A DNA stretch of 64,000 nt from Desulfovibrio sp. OH1186_COT-070 (GCF_003860215.1 NZ_RQYH01000007.1:62001-126000), one strand, 5' to 3'; shown: positions 52,933 to 61,468, counted from the first letter of the stretch. Notes: generated by a model from the sequence alone, not told the origin. A program made the numbers and translations.

Positions 52933-53305
52933 GGCTTTCCCCTTCTGTTTGACGCTGCCCCTTGGCCGCGTCTTCCAGTATTTCCAGAAAAGCGTCAAAG
53001 CGCAACGGTTTTGTCAACACGGCACAAACCTGTGCCGGGAAGGCCTCCTCATCCAGGCGGCTGTGCCCGCTGAGCAGCACCACGGGTAGTCCGGGGCTGC
53101 TCTGCGCCACACGGGTCAGCACCTCCGGGCCGGACAGGCCGGGCATGAACCAGTCCAGCACCAGAATGTCAGACGGGGCTTCCGCCAGCGCGGCCAGAGC
53201 CGCCGCACCGTCAGGGGCCACCCGTACCGCATGCCCGCGCAGGGACAAACGCTCAGCCAGCACATCCACAAAATCCCGCTCATCGTCAGCCAGCACAATC
53301 CGCAT
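52922..53305 (-). CDS. Single-domain response regulator (receiver), relay intermediate
   Basis: A 127-residue receiver. ADDERDF gives the acidic pair, Asp51 in DILVLDWFMPGLSG is the phosphoacceptor, the switch residue is the serine in VVLLSGHS, and the lysine is in LTKPLRF. There is no output domain. It begins two bases after the sensor kinase and overlaps the ChpT-like gene by 11 bases, so it is the expected first receiver of a His-Asp-His-Asp relay. Confidence 0.92.
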   Translation of the reverse strand: MRIVLADDERDFVDVLAERLSLRGHAVRVAPDGAAALAALAEAPSDILVLDWFMPGLSGPEVLTRVAQSSPGLPVVLLSGHSRLDEEAFPAQVCAVLTKPLRFDAFLEILEDAAKGQRQTEGESHEP

Positions 53306-53307
53306 GG

Positions 53308-55047
53308 CTACACCTCCACAGTGGGTACGGGGGGCGTCAGGGGCAGGGCAATGTGCACGGTGGTGCCCAGATCTTCCTGGCTCTGCACCACAATATTGCC
53401 CCCAAGCCGCCGCACGATGGCGTAGGTAATGAACATGCCAAGCCCCGTGCCCTTGTCTTTTTTGTCGGAATAGAACGGCTCGAAAATGTGCTTGATCTTT
53501 TCTGGCGGCATGCCCTTGCCGTTGTCGTGGATGCTGACGGCCACCGTATTCTCGTCGGTCAGCTTGCCGCCCACCTCAATGCGTCCCCCGTCCTTCTGGC
53601 CGCTGAGGGCGTCCAGGGCATTGCCCAGCACATTGAGGAAAACCTGCTGCAACTGACTGCGATCAGAAATGATCTGCGGCAGATTTTCGGGCAGGTGCAC
53701 GGACATGTGCACTCTCCGGCTGTCCGCCTCGCGCTGCAGAAATTCCATGCTCTCGGCAATGACATCACCCAAGGACAGGGGCTGGAGGCTGGCTTCCATG
53801 CGGCGGGAAAAACCCAGCAAACGGTGGGTTATGCCCCGTGCCCGCTCCACCGCCTTTTCCACACCTTCGAGCAGCGCTATCAGGCGCTCCTGCTGCGGGA
53901 CAGAGGCAGACGTTTTCTGCATGCGCAGCATGTCCAGAGCCAGCCCCGCCTTTTCGTTGACGATGGACAGGGGATTGTTGATCTCATGGGCCACTCCGGC
54001 CGCCAGCCTGCCGATGGACGAAAGCTTCTGCTGGTGCTCCATCTGGGCAAAGATGACGGTGCGGTGCTCGTCCGCAGCCTGGAGCCGCCCGATCAGCGCC
54101 TTCATGAGCAAATGGGAAACCAGCATGATAATCACAATGCCGCCGCAAAGAACCAGCAGAAGCTCGGTGCCCAGAATCGTCCAGGGGCGCAGGGCTTCCC
54201 GGCCGGGCTTGACGGCTACCAGCCGCAAATCTGTCCCCTTCAGCAGGGCTGTGGCCACCAGCAGTTGCTGCCCGTCGGCATTGGTCATGCGGCTGACCGT
54301 GGGTTCCAGCCCGGCCGGAGGAAGGGTCAGGGGCAGGCTGTCCAGAGCCTTGCCGTAAAGACGGGATGTTGTCTGCAAGACCCCCCTGCTGTCGCACAGA
54401 AAGATATCGGCTTCCAGATCCGGCCCCGCGGGCATGAGCGACTGCTCCAAGCGCGAAATGTCAATGGTTGCGCGCAGGGTCCAGCGGGTACCGTCGGCCT
54501 CCAGCCGGTGCACGGCCATGATCATGTGCGGAAAATCCCTGAGCCCCAGAAAGACGTTGCTGATATAGCCTCCCTTGGTTTCCACCTCGCGCAGCCAGGG
54601 CTGCCCGGCGTAGTCGGCCCCCTCCAGACGGTACGGGCCCACATAATGCGCCTGGCGGCCCTCGGAATTGACCAGCCCCATATCCACAAAGCCCTGAAAC
54701 TCGCTGGACAACGCCAGAAAAATACGCCGGAAGGCGGCCGCATCGTTCAGATCGGCAAAACTGTGGGCATGAGCGACAAAGCTTACCGTGGAAAAACGCT
54801 CGCCCAGAAAAAGTTCCAGAGAGGCGCACGACTTGCGGGCCAGGGTATAGAGCGGGCTTGCCATCTCCCTGTCCACAGTCCGCATGTACTGCATGTGGCT
54901 GAAGGCCGAGAGTATCAGCAGGGGCGCCACAGACACCGTGACCATCAGGACGGTCAGGAGCCGCCTGAGCGCACGGTAATGGGCCGGAGAAGTGCCTTCC
55001 GACAGTCCCGACAAACGCTTGAGGCGGTTTTTGAGGGCGGCGAACAT
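53308..55047 (-). CDS. Membrane sensor histidine kinase with periplasmic Cache-type domain
   Basis: A 579-residue kinase. TM1 at about residues 30-52 (LLTVLMVTVSVAPLLILSAF) and TM2 at about 288-310 (LGTELLLVLCGGIVIIMLV) enclose a roughly 235-residue periplasmic dCache-like sensor (FVDMGLVNSEGRQAHYVGPY, GGYISNVFLGLRDFPHMIMAV). The HisKA helix has His354 in AAGVAHEINNPLSIV. The ATPase domain contains the N box QVFLNVLGNALDAL, G1 HDNGKGMP and G2 GTGLGMFI. Cache domains of this kind usually bind small organic ligands such as carboxylates or amino acids. AGGGGG precedes the ATG. Confidence 0.93.
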   Translation of the reverse strand: MFAALKNRLKRLSGLSEGTSPAHYRALRRLLTVLMVTVSVAPLLILSAFSHMQYMRTVDREMASPLYTLARKSCASLELFLGERFSTVSFVAHAHSFADLNDAAAFRRIFLALSSEFQGFVDMGLVNSEGRQAHYVGPYRLEGADYAGQPWLREVETKGGYISNVFLGLRDFPHMIMAVHRLEADGTRWTLRATIDISRLEQSLMPAGPDLEADIFLCDSRGVLQTTSRLYGKALDSLPLTLPPAGLEPTVSRMTNADGQQLLVATALLKGTDLRLVAVKPGREALRPWTILGTELLLVLCGGIVIIMLVSHLLMKALIGRLQAADEHRTVIFAQMEHQQKLSSIGRLAAGVAHEINNPLSIVNEKAGLALDMLRMQKTSASVPQQERLIALLEGVEKAVERARGITHRLLGFSRRMEASLQPLSLGDVIAESMEFLQREADSRRVHMSVHLPENLPQIISDRSQLQQVFLNVLGNALDALSGQKDGGRIEVGGKLTDENTVAVSIHDNGKGMPPEKIKHIFEPFYSDKKDKGTGLGMFITYAIVRRLGGNIVVQSQEDLGTTVHIALPLTPPVPTVEV

Positions 55048-55146
55048 GTTTTCCCCCTGTATCGCTGGATTGGAAAAAGCGGATCCGGCAGATGCGCGGC
55101 AGGCGCACGCTTCCTTTGCGAAAGAGCGAAGAACTTCCGAAAGGGA

Positions 55147-57792
55147 TCAGCAGTCCAAACGGTTTGCGCAGCACCTTTTGCGCCATACACGGGGCCAGCG
55201 TTCCGTCAGGGCGGTCATGTCCGCCTGCCACTGTCGGCGCAGGGCCTCGACGCGGCCCTTGTCCCCCATGAGAATGTCTGTCTGGCGGCTGTGCAGCAGC
55301 ACATAACCCAGCAGGGCTGTTTTTTGCAAAGTTTTCTCCCTGTCCTGGCCTTCGGCCACGGCAAAGAGCGCGTCCTGACGGGCTTCGGCGCGGAACCCCT
55401 GTTCTTCCAGCAGTTCGGTCAACAGATCCACCCGTATGCAGCGCCGCTGCATGTCGGCGGCCCCGCCCTTGAACTGGAAGCTGACAAAATTTTCGTGATC
55501 CCTGCCGTGAGCCAGGCATTCCACAGTGCAGAAGTGATAGCCGTACCGGGCTTGCAGGAGCATATACTCCGCATCAATAATGAAAATATTGCGCTCGGCC
55601 ATGCTGTTGGCCGCCGTGCTTTCCAACTCCGGATTCATGGCGCTTTCAAAAATCGCGCTCATCAGACCCCGGACATTGGCCTCCGGCGGACCGGCCCAGG
55701 GCACAGCCACAAGCCCTTCCCAAAAGGCCAGCATGGGACGGCTGGCGATTTTTTCCAGATCCACCACCGGCCCGACCACGTTCCCGGAAAATCCGCCGCC
55801 CATATCCACCACCCAATATCGCAGGCAGGCACCGGCCCTGAGTTGCTTGCCCATGCGCCCGCTGACATCGCCTTCATCCCTGAACATCAGGGCCACGGCC
55901 TTTTCGTGACAGAAACGGGTGATATCGTGCAGACTGCGGCAGTGTTCCGGGGCAAATTCCGGTGCATCGGGGCGCAGCAGGTGCAAGGGGGTTACCAGGC
56001 GGGCCACCTCCTGCAGGCACAGAAAAACGGGACTTCCTGCCATGAGGCAGGGGCGCGGTGCCGGAGGCGCGGGGTTCGCTCCCGAACGCCCGCCTGCCAG
56101 AATGCGCGCCCCATCGGCATCCAGGGTGATCAACCCGGCCCCGTCCAGCAAACGGCAGGCATGGGGCAGGCTGAAAATGGCAGGCAGCCCGTATTCCCGC
56201 GCTACCGAGGCCAGATGACCGGCCATGCCGCCGTTTTCACTCACAAGGCCTGCCGCCCGCCCAAGCACAGGTGCCCAGCGCGGCCAAGCCTGCTCCACCA
56301 CCAGAATGCCGCCTTCGGGAAAGGCCAGCATGTCGGCCTCCTTGCGAGCCACAAAGGCCTGGCCTTCGGCCAGACCGGGCGAAACAGGCATGCCGCCCCG
56401 GGCCAGTACGGGCCGCGTGTCTGCGACAGAACTGGAGGCAGAACTGGCGGCAGTGTCCGCAACAGTATCTTCAGCGGGATTGGCGGCGGCATGGGCACCG
56501 ACCGCCCCTCCGCCGGAGCAGGGCATCGGCAACGGCCTGCTTTGCAGGATAACAATGCGCCCGTCAGCCTCCAGCGCCCATTCCACATCCTGCGGCTCGT
56601 TGTAGTATTCTTCAAGGGCCAGTGCCACGCGGGCCAGATGCCCGGCCTGCTCCCCGTCCAGCGGCGGCGGGCCGTCAGCCGGGCTAACCTCCAGCACGCG
56701 CGGCGGATTTTCGCGACTGCACAGCCAAACATGGGGCGTCTGCCCCCCATCCACCACACCGCCGGGCAGCCCGTGCACGGCGTTGATGACCACATGCCCA
56801 CCGCCGCGGGCTCCTGCCACAGGGTCACGGCTGTAGGCCACGCCGCCGGCCTTTGCCCGCACCATGGCTAGCACCCCCACCCCCATGGGCATTGCATGGT
56901 CGGGGATGCCGCGCTGCAGGCGGTACGTCATGGCCGTCAGGGCATATTTGCCCGCCACGATCTCCTTCCAGACCCGGCAGGCTTCTTCGGGCGGCACCTG
57001 AAGCTCGGAACGGAACTGCCCGGCAAAGGAAATGCCCTGCGCGTCCTCCCCCACGGCGCTGCTGCGCAGGGCCAGCAAAAGCCCTTCTCCGGCGCGGGCC
57101 TGCATGGCGTCCACAGCCGTGACAATGGCCTCCTCCAGATCCGGCGGCAAAGGGGCCGACAACACGCACTGCTGCAAGGCGGAACTGAGGCGGAAGACCT
57201 CGTCCAGGTTGTCCGTATCCGCCGCCTGGATACGGCGCTCCAGTTCGGCCCGCAAATCGTTGTGGTTCATAAAACGTTCGTAGGCCGCCACCGTGACGGC
57301 AAAACCGTCGGGCACGTTCAGGCCCGCATGCGCCGCCACTTCGCCCAGGCTCGCCATCTTGCCGCCCACAAGAGGCGCATGGGCCATGCGCACATCTCCC
57401 AGGGGAATGACCAGAGGCCCCTGCACGGTTTCCCCGGAGTGATTGAGCAGGGCCTCCATCTGCCCCGTGATCCGCGTCAGGGCAACGGGCAGTTCCGGCC
57501 AGGCATCACGCGAAAGGGCCCGCAACTCGCGCACCATCTGGTACACCGCCGCCGTGGCACGGGTAGCCGCCGAGCGCACCTGCCCCATGCCAAAGGGCCG
57601 CGTGCCGCGCAGCAGATCCTCCATATCGCTCATGGCCTCCAGAGCACCCTTGTTGGCGGAGAGCAAGCGCCGGAAGCTTTCGCAGCGGCGGCGCACGACC
57701 GCCTTGACCGCCTCTTCACGGGCCTCTTCTCCGGCGTCAGGGAGGGTTTCTTCCCGGCCGAACAGGCGACGCAAACGCTCCCGCAAGCTCAT
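55147..57792 (-). CDS. PEP-synthase-like phosphotransferase with ATP-grasp and phosphohistidine domains and a novel C-terminal domain
   Basis: An 881-residue protein. An N-terminal helical region (1-130) precedes a PPDK_N-type ATP-grasp domain at about 130-430, with VGGKMASLGEVAAHAGLNVP, LRSSAVGEDAQGISFAGQF near 244, GGVAYSRDPV, and DVEWALEADGRIVILQSRP near 405. An Ala/Ser linker leads to the swivelling phosphohistidine domain with His526 in GGMAGHLASVAREYGLPAIF. The TIM barrel that binds PEP/pyruvate in PEP synthase and PPDK is absent. Residues about 600-881 are instead a domain homologous to the stand-alone protein at 58213-59310. As in rifampicin phosphotransferase, the swap suggests a different phosphate acceptor. 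The Thr preceding His in PSRP-regulated enzymes is replaced by Ala-Gly. It lies between receiver and kinase genes. Confidence 0.85.
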   Translation of the reverse strand: MSLRERLRRLFGREETLPDAGEEAREEAVKAVVRRRCESFRRLLSANKGALEAMSDMEDLLRGTRPFGMGQVRSAATRATAAVYQMVRELRALSRDAWPELPVALTRITGQMEALLNHSGETVQGPLVIPLGDVRMAHAPLVGGKMASLGEVAAHAGLNVPDGFAVTVAAYERFMNHNDLRAELERRIQAADTDNLDEVFRLSSALQQCVLSAPLPPDLEEAIVTAVDAMQARAGEGLLLALRSSAVGEDAQGISFAGQFRSELQVPPEEACRVWKEIVAGKYALTAMTYRLQRGIPDHAMPMGVGVLAMVRAKAGGVAYSRDPVAGARGGGHVVINAVHGLPGGVVDGGQTPHVWLCSRENPPRVLEVSPADGPPPLDGEQAGHLARVALALEEYYNEPQDVEWALEADGRIVILQSRPLPMPCSGGGAVGAHAAANPAEDTVADTAASSASSSVADTRPVLARGGMPVSPGLAEGQAFVARKEADMLAFPEGGILVVEQAWPRWAPVLGRAAGLVSENGGMAGHLASVAREYGLPAIFSLPHACRLLDGAGLITLDADGARILAGGRSGANPAPPAPRPCLMAGSPVFLCLQEVARLVTPLHLLRPDAPEFAPEHCRSLHDITRFCHEKAVALMFRDEGDVSGRMGKQLRAGACLRYWVVDMGGGFSGNVVGPVVDLEKIASRPMLAFWEGLVAVPWAGPPEANVRGLMSAIFESAMNPELESTAANSMAERNIFIIDAEYMLLQARYGYHFCTVECLAHGRDHENFVSFQFKGGAADMQRRCIRVDLLTELLEEQGFRAEARQDALFAVAEGQDREKTLQKTALLGYVLLHSRQTDILMGDKGRVEALRRQWQADMTALTERWPRVWRKRCCANRLDC

Positions 57793-57798
57793 GTCGCC

Positions 57799-58176
57799 TC
57801 AAATGCCCGTCCGGACAGCTTCGTTCATCTTGATGATCAGTTCGTTGATGCCCACAGGCTTGAGCATGTAATCATGGGCTCCCATGTCCAGCCCCTGCAT
57901 GGCCACCTCCATGCTCGCATGCCCTGTCAGCAGGATAACGGGCAGGGAGGGCGCACGGGATTTTATCTGCGCCAGCACCTCCAGACCGCTGGTTCCCGGC
58001 ATGCGCACATCCAGCACCACCACATCGAAAAGCCGCCCCTCTGCCAGAGCGGCGTCCAGCAGGCGCAGGGCACTCTCCCCGTCGGGCGCGGAACTGACCG
58101 TGATGCCCCGGCGGGCCATGCGTTTTTCCATTATCTGCAAAAATTCGATTTCATCGTCCACAAAGAGAACCTGCAT
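57799..58176 (-). CDS. Single-domain response regulator (receiver) between the two domain-sharing genes
   Basis: A 125-residue receiver. FVDDEIEF holds the acidic pair, Asp56 in VVVLDVRMPGTSG the phosphoacceptor, ILLTGHASME the switch threonine and YMLKPVG the lysine. There is no output domain. AGGAGG is at ideal spacing. It sits between the stand-alone unknown domain and the PEP-synthase-like gene with gaps of 36 and six bases, so it may regulate that enzyme by protein contact. Confidence 0.92.
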   Translation of the reverse strand: MQVLFVDDEIEFLQIMEKRMARRGITVSSAPDGESALRLLDAALAEGRLFDVVVLDVRMPGTSGLEVLAQIKSRAPSLPVILLTGHASMEVAMQGLDMGAHDYMLKPVGINELIIKMNEAVRTGI

Positions 58177-58212
58177 ACTTGTCCTCCTGCCGGTTTTTCA
58201 GGATATGCGCGT

Positions 58213-59310
58213 TCAGAACAGTGCCTGCCCCGCGTACAAGGCACGGCAGTGTTCCAGCATGGCCGCACGCCTGGCCGCCACCTGGGGTGCATCCTGCATG
58301 ATCATGTCCAACTGGCGGGTATGAATGGCCACATAACCCATGACCGCCGCAAGACGCTCGCCTTCTTCAATGTCCACATTGCCCCGCCGGGCGCAGACGG
58401 CATCGTGATTCAATTCGGCCGTGAAACCGAAAGGCGCAAGCACGTCGGCGACAAGGCGCGTCCGCAGCATGCGGCGTTCCAGATTGGCCGCCCCGCCACG
58501 CAACTGGAACAAAAGATGATTTTCCTGGGGCAGCGCCCCCAGGCGCGCCTCCACATTCACGGTATGGAAGCCGAAACGCGAGTGCATGTGGCAGTATTCG
58601 CGCGAAAGAAAAAAATGGTTTTTTTCAAAAAAAAGCGCCCGTTCCGAGGCCGGGTCCAACTGGGGGTTGGCCGTGGCCTCAAAAAGTACAGACAGAAAGC
58701 CCCTGCCGTTGAGCGCGGGAGGCCCCTGCCAGGGCAGGACGTTCATGCCCTGCCACAGTGCCTGCATGGGGCGTGACAGAATGTCGCCCACATCAATACT
58801 GCGCCCCGGCGTGTCAGCATCAAAGGCATCGGCCAGATTCACCGCCCAGAACTGCTTGGGCACTCCGTCCCGGAGTTGTCTGCCCCCGGCCTGCTCCGCA
58901 GCCTTGCCCAGCATGTGGCCCACAGCCCGCTCATGGCAGAAGGCGGCCACATCATGGGGGGTAATGCACTGCTCGGCCCCGCCTTCCACCGCTTCCGGCA
59001 AGAATGTGCGCGCCAGAGGCTCCCTGCCCTCACACCCTCCTGCAGAATGCCAGGCAGCCAGCCTTTCCCGCAATATCCGGCACGGCGTGGCATCCAGAGG
59101 GGCCAGGGCGTCCACGCAGGCCAGGGCAGCAGGCAGGCAATCTTTTGCCGCGCCCCCGTTCAGCACGGTCTGAAATTCCCTCCAGGCCGCGAGAAAATGC
59201 CTGAACTCCCCACAGGGAAGGGACGGCGGCTTTTTTTCCGTTTCGGCACGGGCAAAGGCTGCGCGCAACAAACGCCAGGGCTTGACAAAAAAATATCCGG
59301 AAGCCGACAA
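58213..59310 (-). CDS. Stand-alone copy of the unknown C-terminal domain of the PEP-synthase-like protein
   Basis: A 365-residue soluble protein of no known family. From about residue 115 it matches the C-terminal part of the 881-residue neighbour: ITPHDVAAFCHERAVGHM against SLHDITRFCHEKAVALMF, ILSRPMQALWQGMNVLPWQG against IASRPMLAFWEGLVAVPWAG, FEATANPQLD against FESAMNPELE, and FHTVNVEA against FCTVECLA. A conserved pattern of His, Trp and aromatic residues suggests a ligand-binding or enzymatic fold. The start is probably TTG 59310, as no ATG or GTG lies early in the frame. This overlaps the divergent regulator's promoter. It is the first gene of the operon. Confidence 0.75.
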   Translation of the reverse strand: MSASGYFFVKPWRLLRAAFARAETEKKPPSLPCGEFRHFLAAWREFQTVLNGGAAKDCLPAALACVDALAPLDATPCRILRERLAAWHSAGGCEGREPLARTFLPEAVEGGAEQCITPHDVAAFCHERAVGHMLGKAAEQAGGRQLRDGVPKQFWAVNLADAFDADTPGRSIDVGDILSRPMQALWQGMNVLPWQGPPALNGRGFLSVLFEATANPQLDPASERALFFEKNHFFLSREYCHMHSRFGFHTVNVEARLGALPQENHLLFQLRGGAANLERRMLRTRLVADVLAPFGFTAELNHDAVCARRGNVDIEEGERLAAVMGYVAIHTRQLDMIMQDAPQVAARRAAMLEHCRALYAGQALF

Positions 59311-59311
59311 T
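59282..59311 (+). promoter_or_regulatory. Sigma-70 promoter candidate for the NarL-type regulator
   Basis: A perfect -35 TTGACA (59282-59287) and GACAAT (59306-59311) are spaced 18 bases apart. The transcript start would be near 59318, about 32 bases before GTG 59350. The promoter lies over the start codon of the divergent gene. Confidence 0.6.
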
Positions 59312-59349
59312 GGTCACCCGCCGTTGATTCTTTTGCAAGGGAGGGAAGA

Positions 59350-60033
59350 GTGCAGCCCGACCCGGACGCCGCACAACCCGTCTGCCGCATCCTTCTGGCA
59401 GACGATCACAAACTGCTCATGGAAGGCGTGCGCAGCCTTCTGGCCCCGTATGCCCATCTGCGTGTGGCGGGCATGGCCCAGAACGGCAGCGAAGCCGTGT
59501 CTCTGGCAGCCTCCCTTGTGCCGCATATCATCATCATGGATCTCGGCATGCCCGGCATGAACGGGGTGGAGGCCAGCCGGGCCGTATTGCAGATCCTGCC
59601 CGAGACGCGCATTCTCGTCTATACCGGGCACGAGGACCAACGCTTTCTGCCCGAACTTGTTGAACTGGGCATCATGGGGCATGTGCGCAAATCCGAATCG
59701 CCCGGAGTGCTGCTCAAGGCCATCGAAAGCCTGCGCCGGGGAGAAATTTTTCTGACCTGCCCTGATCCCGGCGGCTGCCTGAGCGCCATGCTGCGTGCCC
59801 GCCTGGCAGCCCGCAGGGACGGCGCGCCGGACATCGGCGTGCTTTCCCCGCGCGAAAAAGAAATCTTCCGCCTTCTGGCCGACGGCAAAAGCGTCAAGAG
59901 CATTGCCCAGCATCTCTATATCAGCCCCAAGACAGTAGAAAGCCACAAGTACAACATCCTCACCAAGCTCAAGGCCGGATCCGTGGGCGAACTGGTCAAG
60001 ATTGCCATCCGGTACGGCCTGTTGCAGATATGA
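59350..60033 (+). CDS. NarL/LuxR-type DNA-binding response regulator
   Basis: A 227-residue regulator. The receiver domain has ILLADDHKLL, Asp64 in IIIMDLGMPGMNG, VYTGHE and the lysine in VRKSESPGV. The C-terminal LuxR helix-turn-helix is LSPREKEIFRLLADGKSVKSI with ISPKTVESHKYNIL. It is the only DNA-binding output in the signalling locus. The start is GTG 59350, preceded by GGGAGGG. It is divergent from the kinase/dikinase operon and next to the TauE permease gene, whose upstream region has a 17-base dyad that could be its target. Confidence 0.94.
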   Translation: MQPDPDAAQPVCRILLADDHKLLMEGVRSLLAPYAHLRVAGMAQNGSEAVSLAASLVPHIIIMDLGMPGMNGVEASRAVLQILPETRILVYTGHEDQRFLPELVELGIMGHVRKSESPGVLLKAIESLRRGEIFLTCPDPGGCLSAMLRARLAARRDGAPDIGVLSPREKEIFRLLADGKSVKSIAQHLYISPKTVESHKYNILTKLKAGSVGELVKIAIRYGLLQI

Positions 60034-60091
60034 AGGCTACTTCCGCTCCGGCGGCCCGCCAATAGGAATACTCCCCATATTTTTCTGCCGA

Positions 60092-60108
60092 ATCAGGAGC
60101 CTCCTGAT
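60092..60108. promoter_or_regulatory. Dyad ATCAGGAGCCTCCTGAT upstream of the permease gene
   Basis: An 8+1+8 perfect inverted repeat, 97 bases before the permease ATG and 59 bases after the regulator stop. It has the symmetry expected of a dimeric operator and may be the NarL-type regulator's binding site. It could also fold as a short hairpin. The role is inferred. Confidence 0.45.
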
Positions 60109-60145
60109 GGTTTTGTCCTGCCCTGCGTCATAGACTGCTCCGTAT

Positions 60146-60166
60146 TCCGGACAATTTTTGTCCGGA
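60146..60166 (+). promoter_or_regulatory. TCCGGACAA-TTT-TTGTCCGGA inverted repeat
   Basis: A perfect 9-bp stem with a three-T loop, 39 bases before the permease start, followed by GCGGTTTT. It could be a terminator for the regulator transcript, a leader hairpin of the permease mRNA, or a second operator. Confidence 0.45.
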
Positions 60167-60204
60167 GCGGTTTTGGCAGTCACCACCAAAGACGGAGAGG
60201 ACAT

Positions 60205-61467
60205 ATGTCTTTTGGCAGACGAGTGTACGATTTTTTGCTCCAGGGCTCTCAAGCCTATGCCCGCTGGGATCTGGAAGTTTCCACCTCAATTTTGAGAAAC
60301 CGCAAAAAATTGCTGCTGCTTCTGGCCCTGGCCGTACCTGTGCTGGCCGGCTGCCTGGCCGAGGCCTATGAAGCGCACGAAATGCTGGGCGGAAAAACAG
60401 CCTATGCACCGGCCTTCTATACCACCACCATTTTTCTGGCCTCCATTGCCGTGGGGCTGGCCGCAGGGCTGATCACGGGCTGTATCGGGGCGGGGGGGGG
60501 ATTCATCATCACCCCCGCCCTCATGGCTGTGGGGGTGAAGGGCATTCTGGCCGTGGGCACGGACCTCTTTCATATTTTTGCCAAGGCCATCATGGGCACC
60601 ACCGTCCACAAGAAGCTGGGCAATGTTTCGGCCAGGCTGGCTGTGGCCTTTCTGGCGGGATCGGTGCTGGGCACGGTCATCGGGGGGGCCATCAACAAGG
60701 GCCTGTACAATGCCGACCCCCTGCTTTCGGAACTGTTTATCAGCAGCATCTACGCTGTGTTGCTGGGATTTCTCGGATTTTACGCCTTGTTTGACTTTTT
60801 GCGGGCCAGCCGGGGCAGCGCGGCGGCCAGTCAGGACGCTCACGGCGGCACGTCCGGCATGACCGGGCTTTCCGTGAAGATGCAGCGCATCAGTGTGCCG
60901 CCCATGATCACGTTTGACGAAGACCTGGTGCCCGGCGGGCGGCGCATCTCCGGCTGGATCGTGGCCGCTGGCGGCGTGGTGGTGGGGCTTCTGGCCGCTA
61001 TCATGGGCGTGGGTGGAGGTTTTGTGACCTTTCCCATGTTTGTGTACATCTTCGGCGTGTCTTCCATGACCACAGTGGGAACGGACATTCTGCAGATCAT
61101 CTTCACCGCCGGTTTTGCGGCCATCGGGCAATACGCCATTTACGGCTACGTGTTCTATACCCTGGCCATCGGCATGCTGCTGGGCTCCCTGCTGGGCATC
61201 CAGATCGGCGCGCTGACCACCAAGGTTGTCAAGGGCATCCACATTCGCGGCTTCTACGCCATCTCCATCATTGCGGGTTTCATCAACCGTGCCGCCACCC
61301 TGCCCAAAAAACTGGTGGAAATGGAGGTGGTTGCCTGGTCGCCGCAGGTGGTGGGGATCATCGAAAGTGTGGGCAATGTCGTGTTTTGGGCTGTGGTGGC
61401 TTTTTTCGGCTTCTGGGTATGCAGCAAATTCATCGCCAATGTGGGCAAGTTGAGAGGGGAGGCGTAA
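60205..61467 (+). CDS. TauE/SafE family permease (sulfite/organosulfonate or related anion)
   Basis: A 420-residue inner-membrane permease of the TauE/SafE/TSUP family, with proposed substrates sulfite, sulfoacetate, thiosulfate or other small anions. A roughly 35-residue cytoplasmic extension precedes the first TM helix (LLLLLALAVPVLAGCLAEA). The two family repeats are visible, GLAAGLITGCIGAGGGFIIT with ALMAVGVKGILAVGTDLF, and GLLAAIMGVGGGFVTFPMF with IFGVSSMTTVGTDIL. A soluble loop of about 60 residues lies between them. The next gene starts two bases later, forming an operon. Confidence 0.9.
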   Translation: MSFGRRVYDFLLQGSQAYARWDLEVSTSILRNRKKLLLLLALAVPVLAGCLAEAYEAHEMLGGKTAYAPAFYTTTIFLASIAVGLAAGLITGCIGAGGGFIITPALMAVGVKGILAVGTDLFHIFAKAIMGTTVHKKLGNVSARLAVAFLAGSVLGTVIGGAINKGLYNADPLLSELFISSIYAVLLGFLGFYALFDFLRASRGSAAASQDAHGGTSGMTGLSVKMQRISVPPMITFDEDLVPGGRRISGWIVAAGGVVVGLLAAIMGVGGGFVTFPMFVYIFGVSSMTTVGTDILQIIFTAGFAAIGQYAIYGYVFYTLAIGMLLGSLLGIQIGALTTKVVKGIHIRGFYAISIIAGFINRAATLPKKLVEMEVVAWSPQVVGIIESVGNVVFWAVVAFFGFWVCSKFIANVGKLRGEA

Positions 61468-61468
61468 A

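Noticed and set aside
53353-56871. A 1172-codon plus-strand frame opposite the kinase and dikinase-like genes
   Set aside because: It spans three unrelated minus-strand genes and their gap, and its product has shadow composition.
55147-57792. Simple call as phosphoenolpyruvate synthase or pyruvate phosphate dikinase
   Set aside because: The catalytic C-terminal TIM barrel and its motifs are missing, and the C-terminal part matches the separate unknown protein instead.
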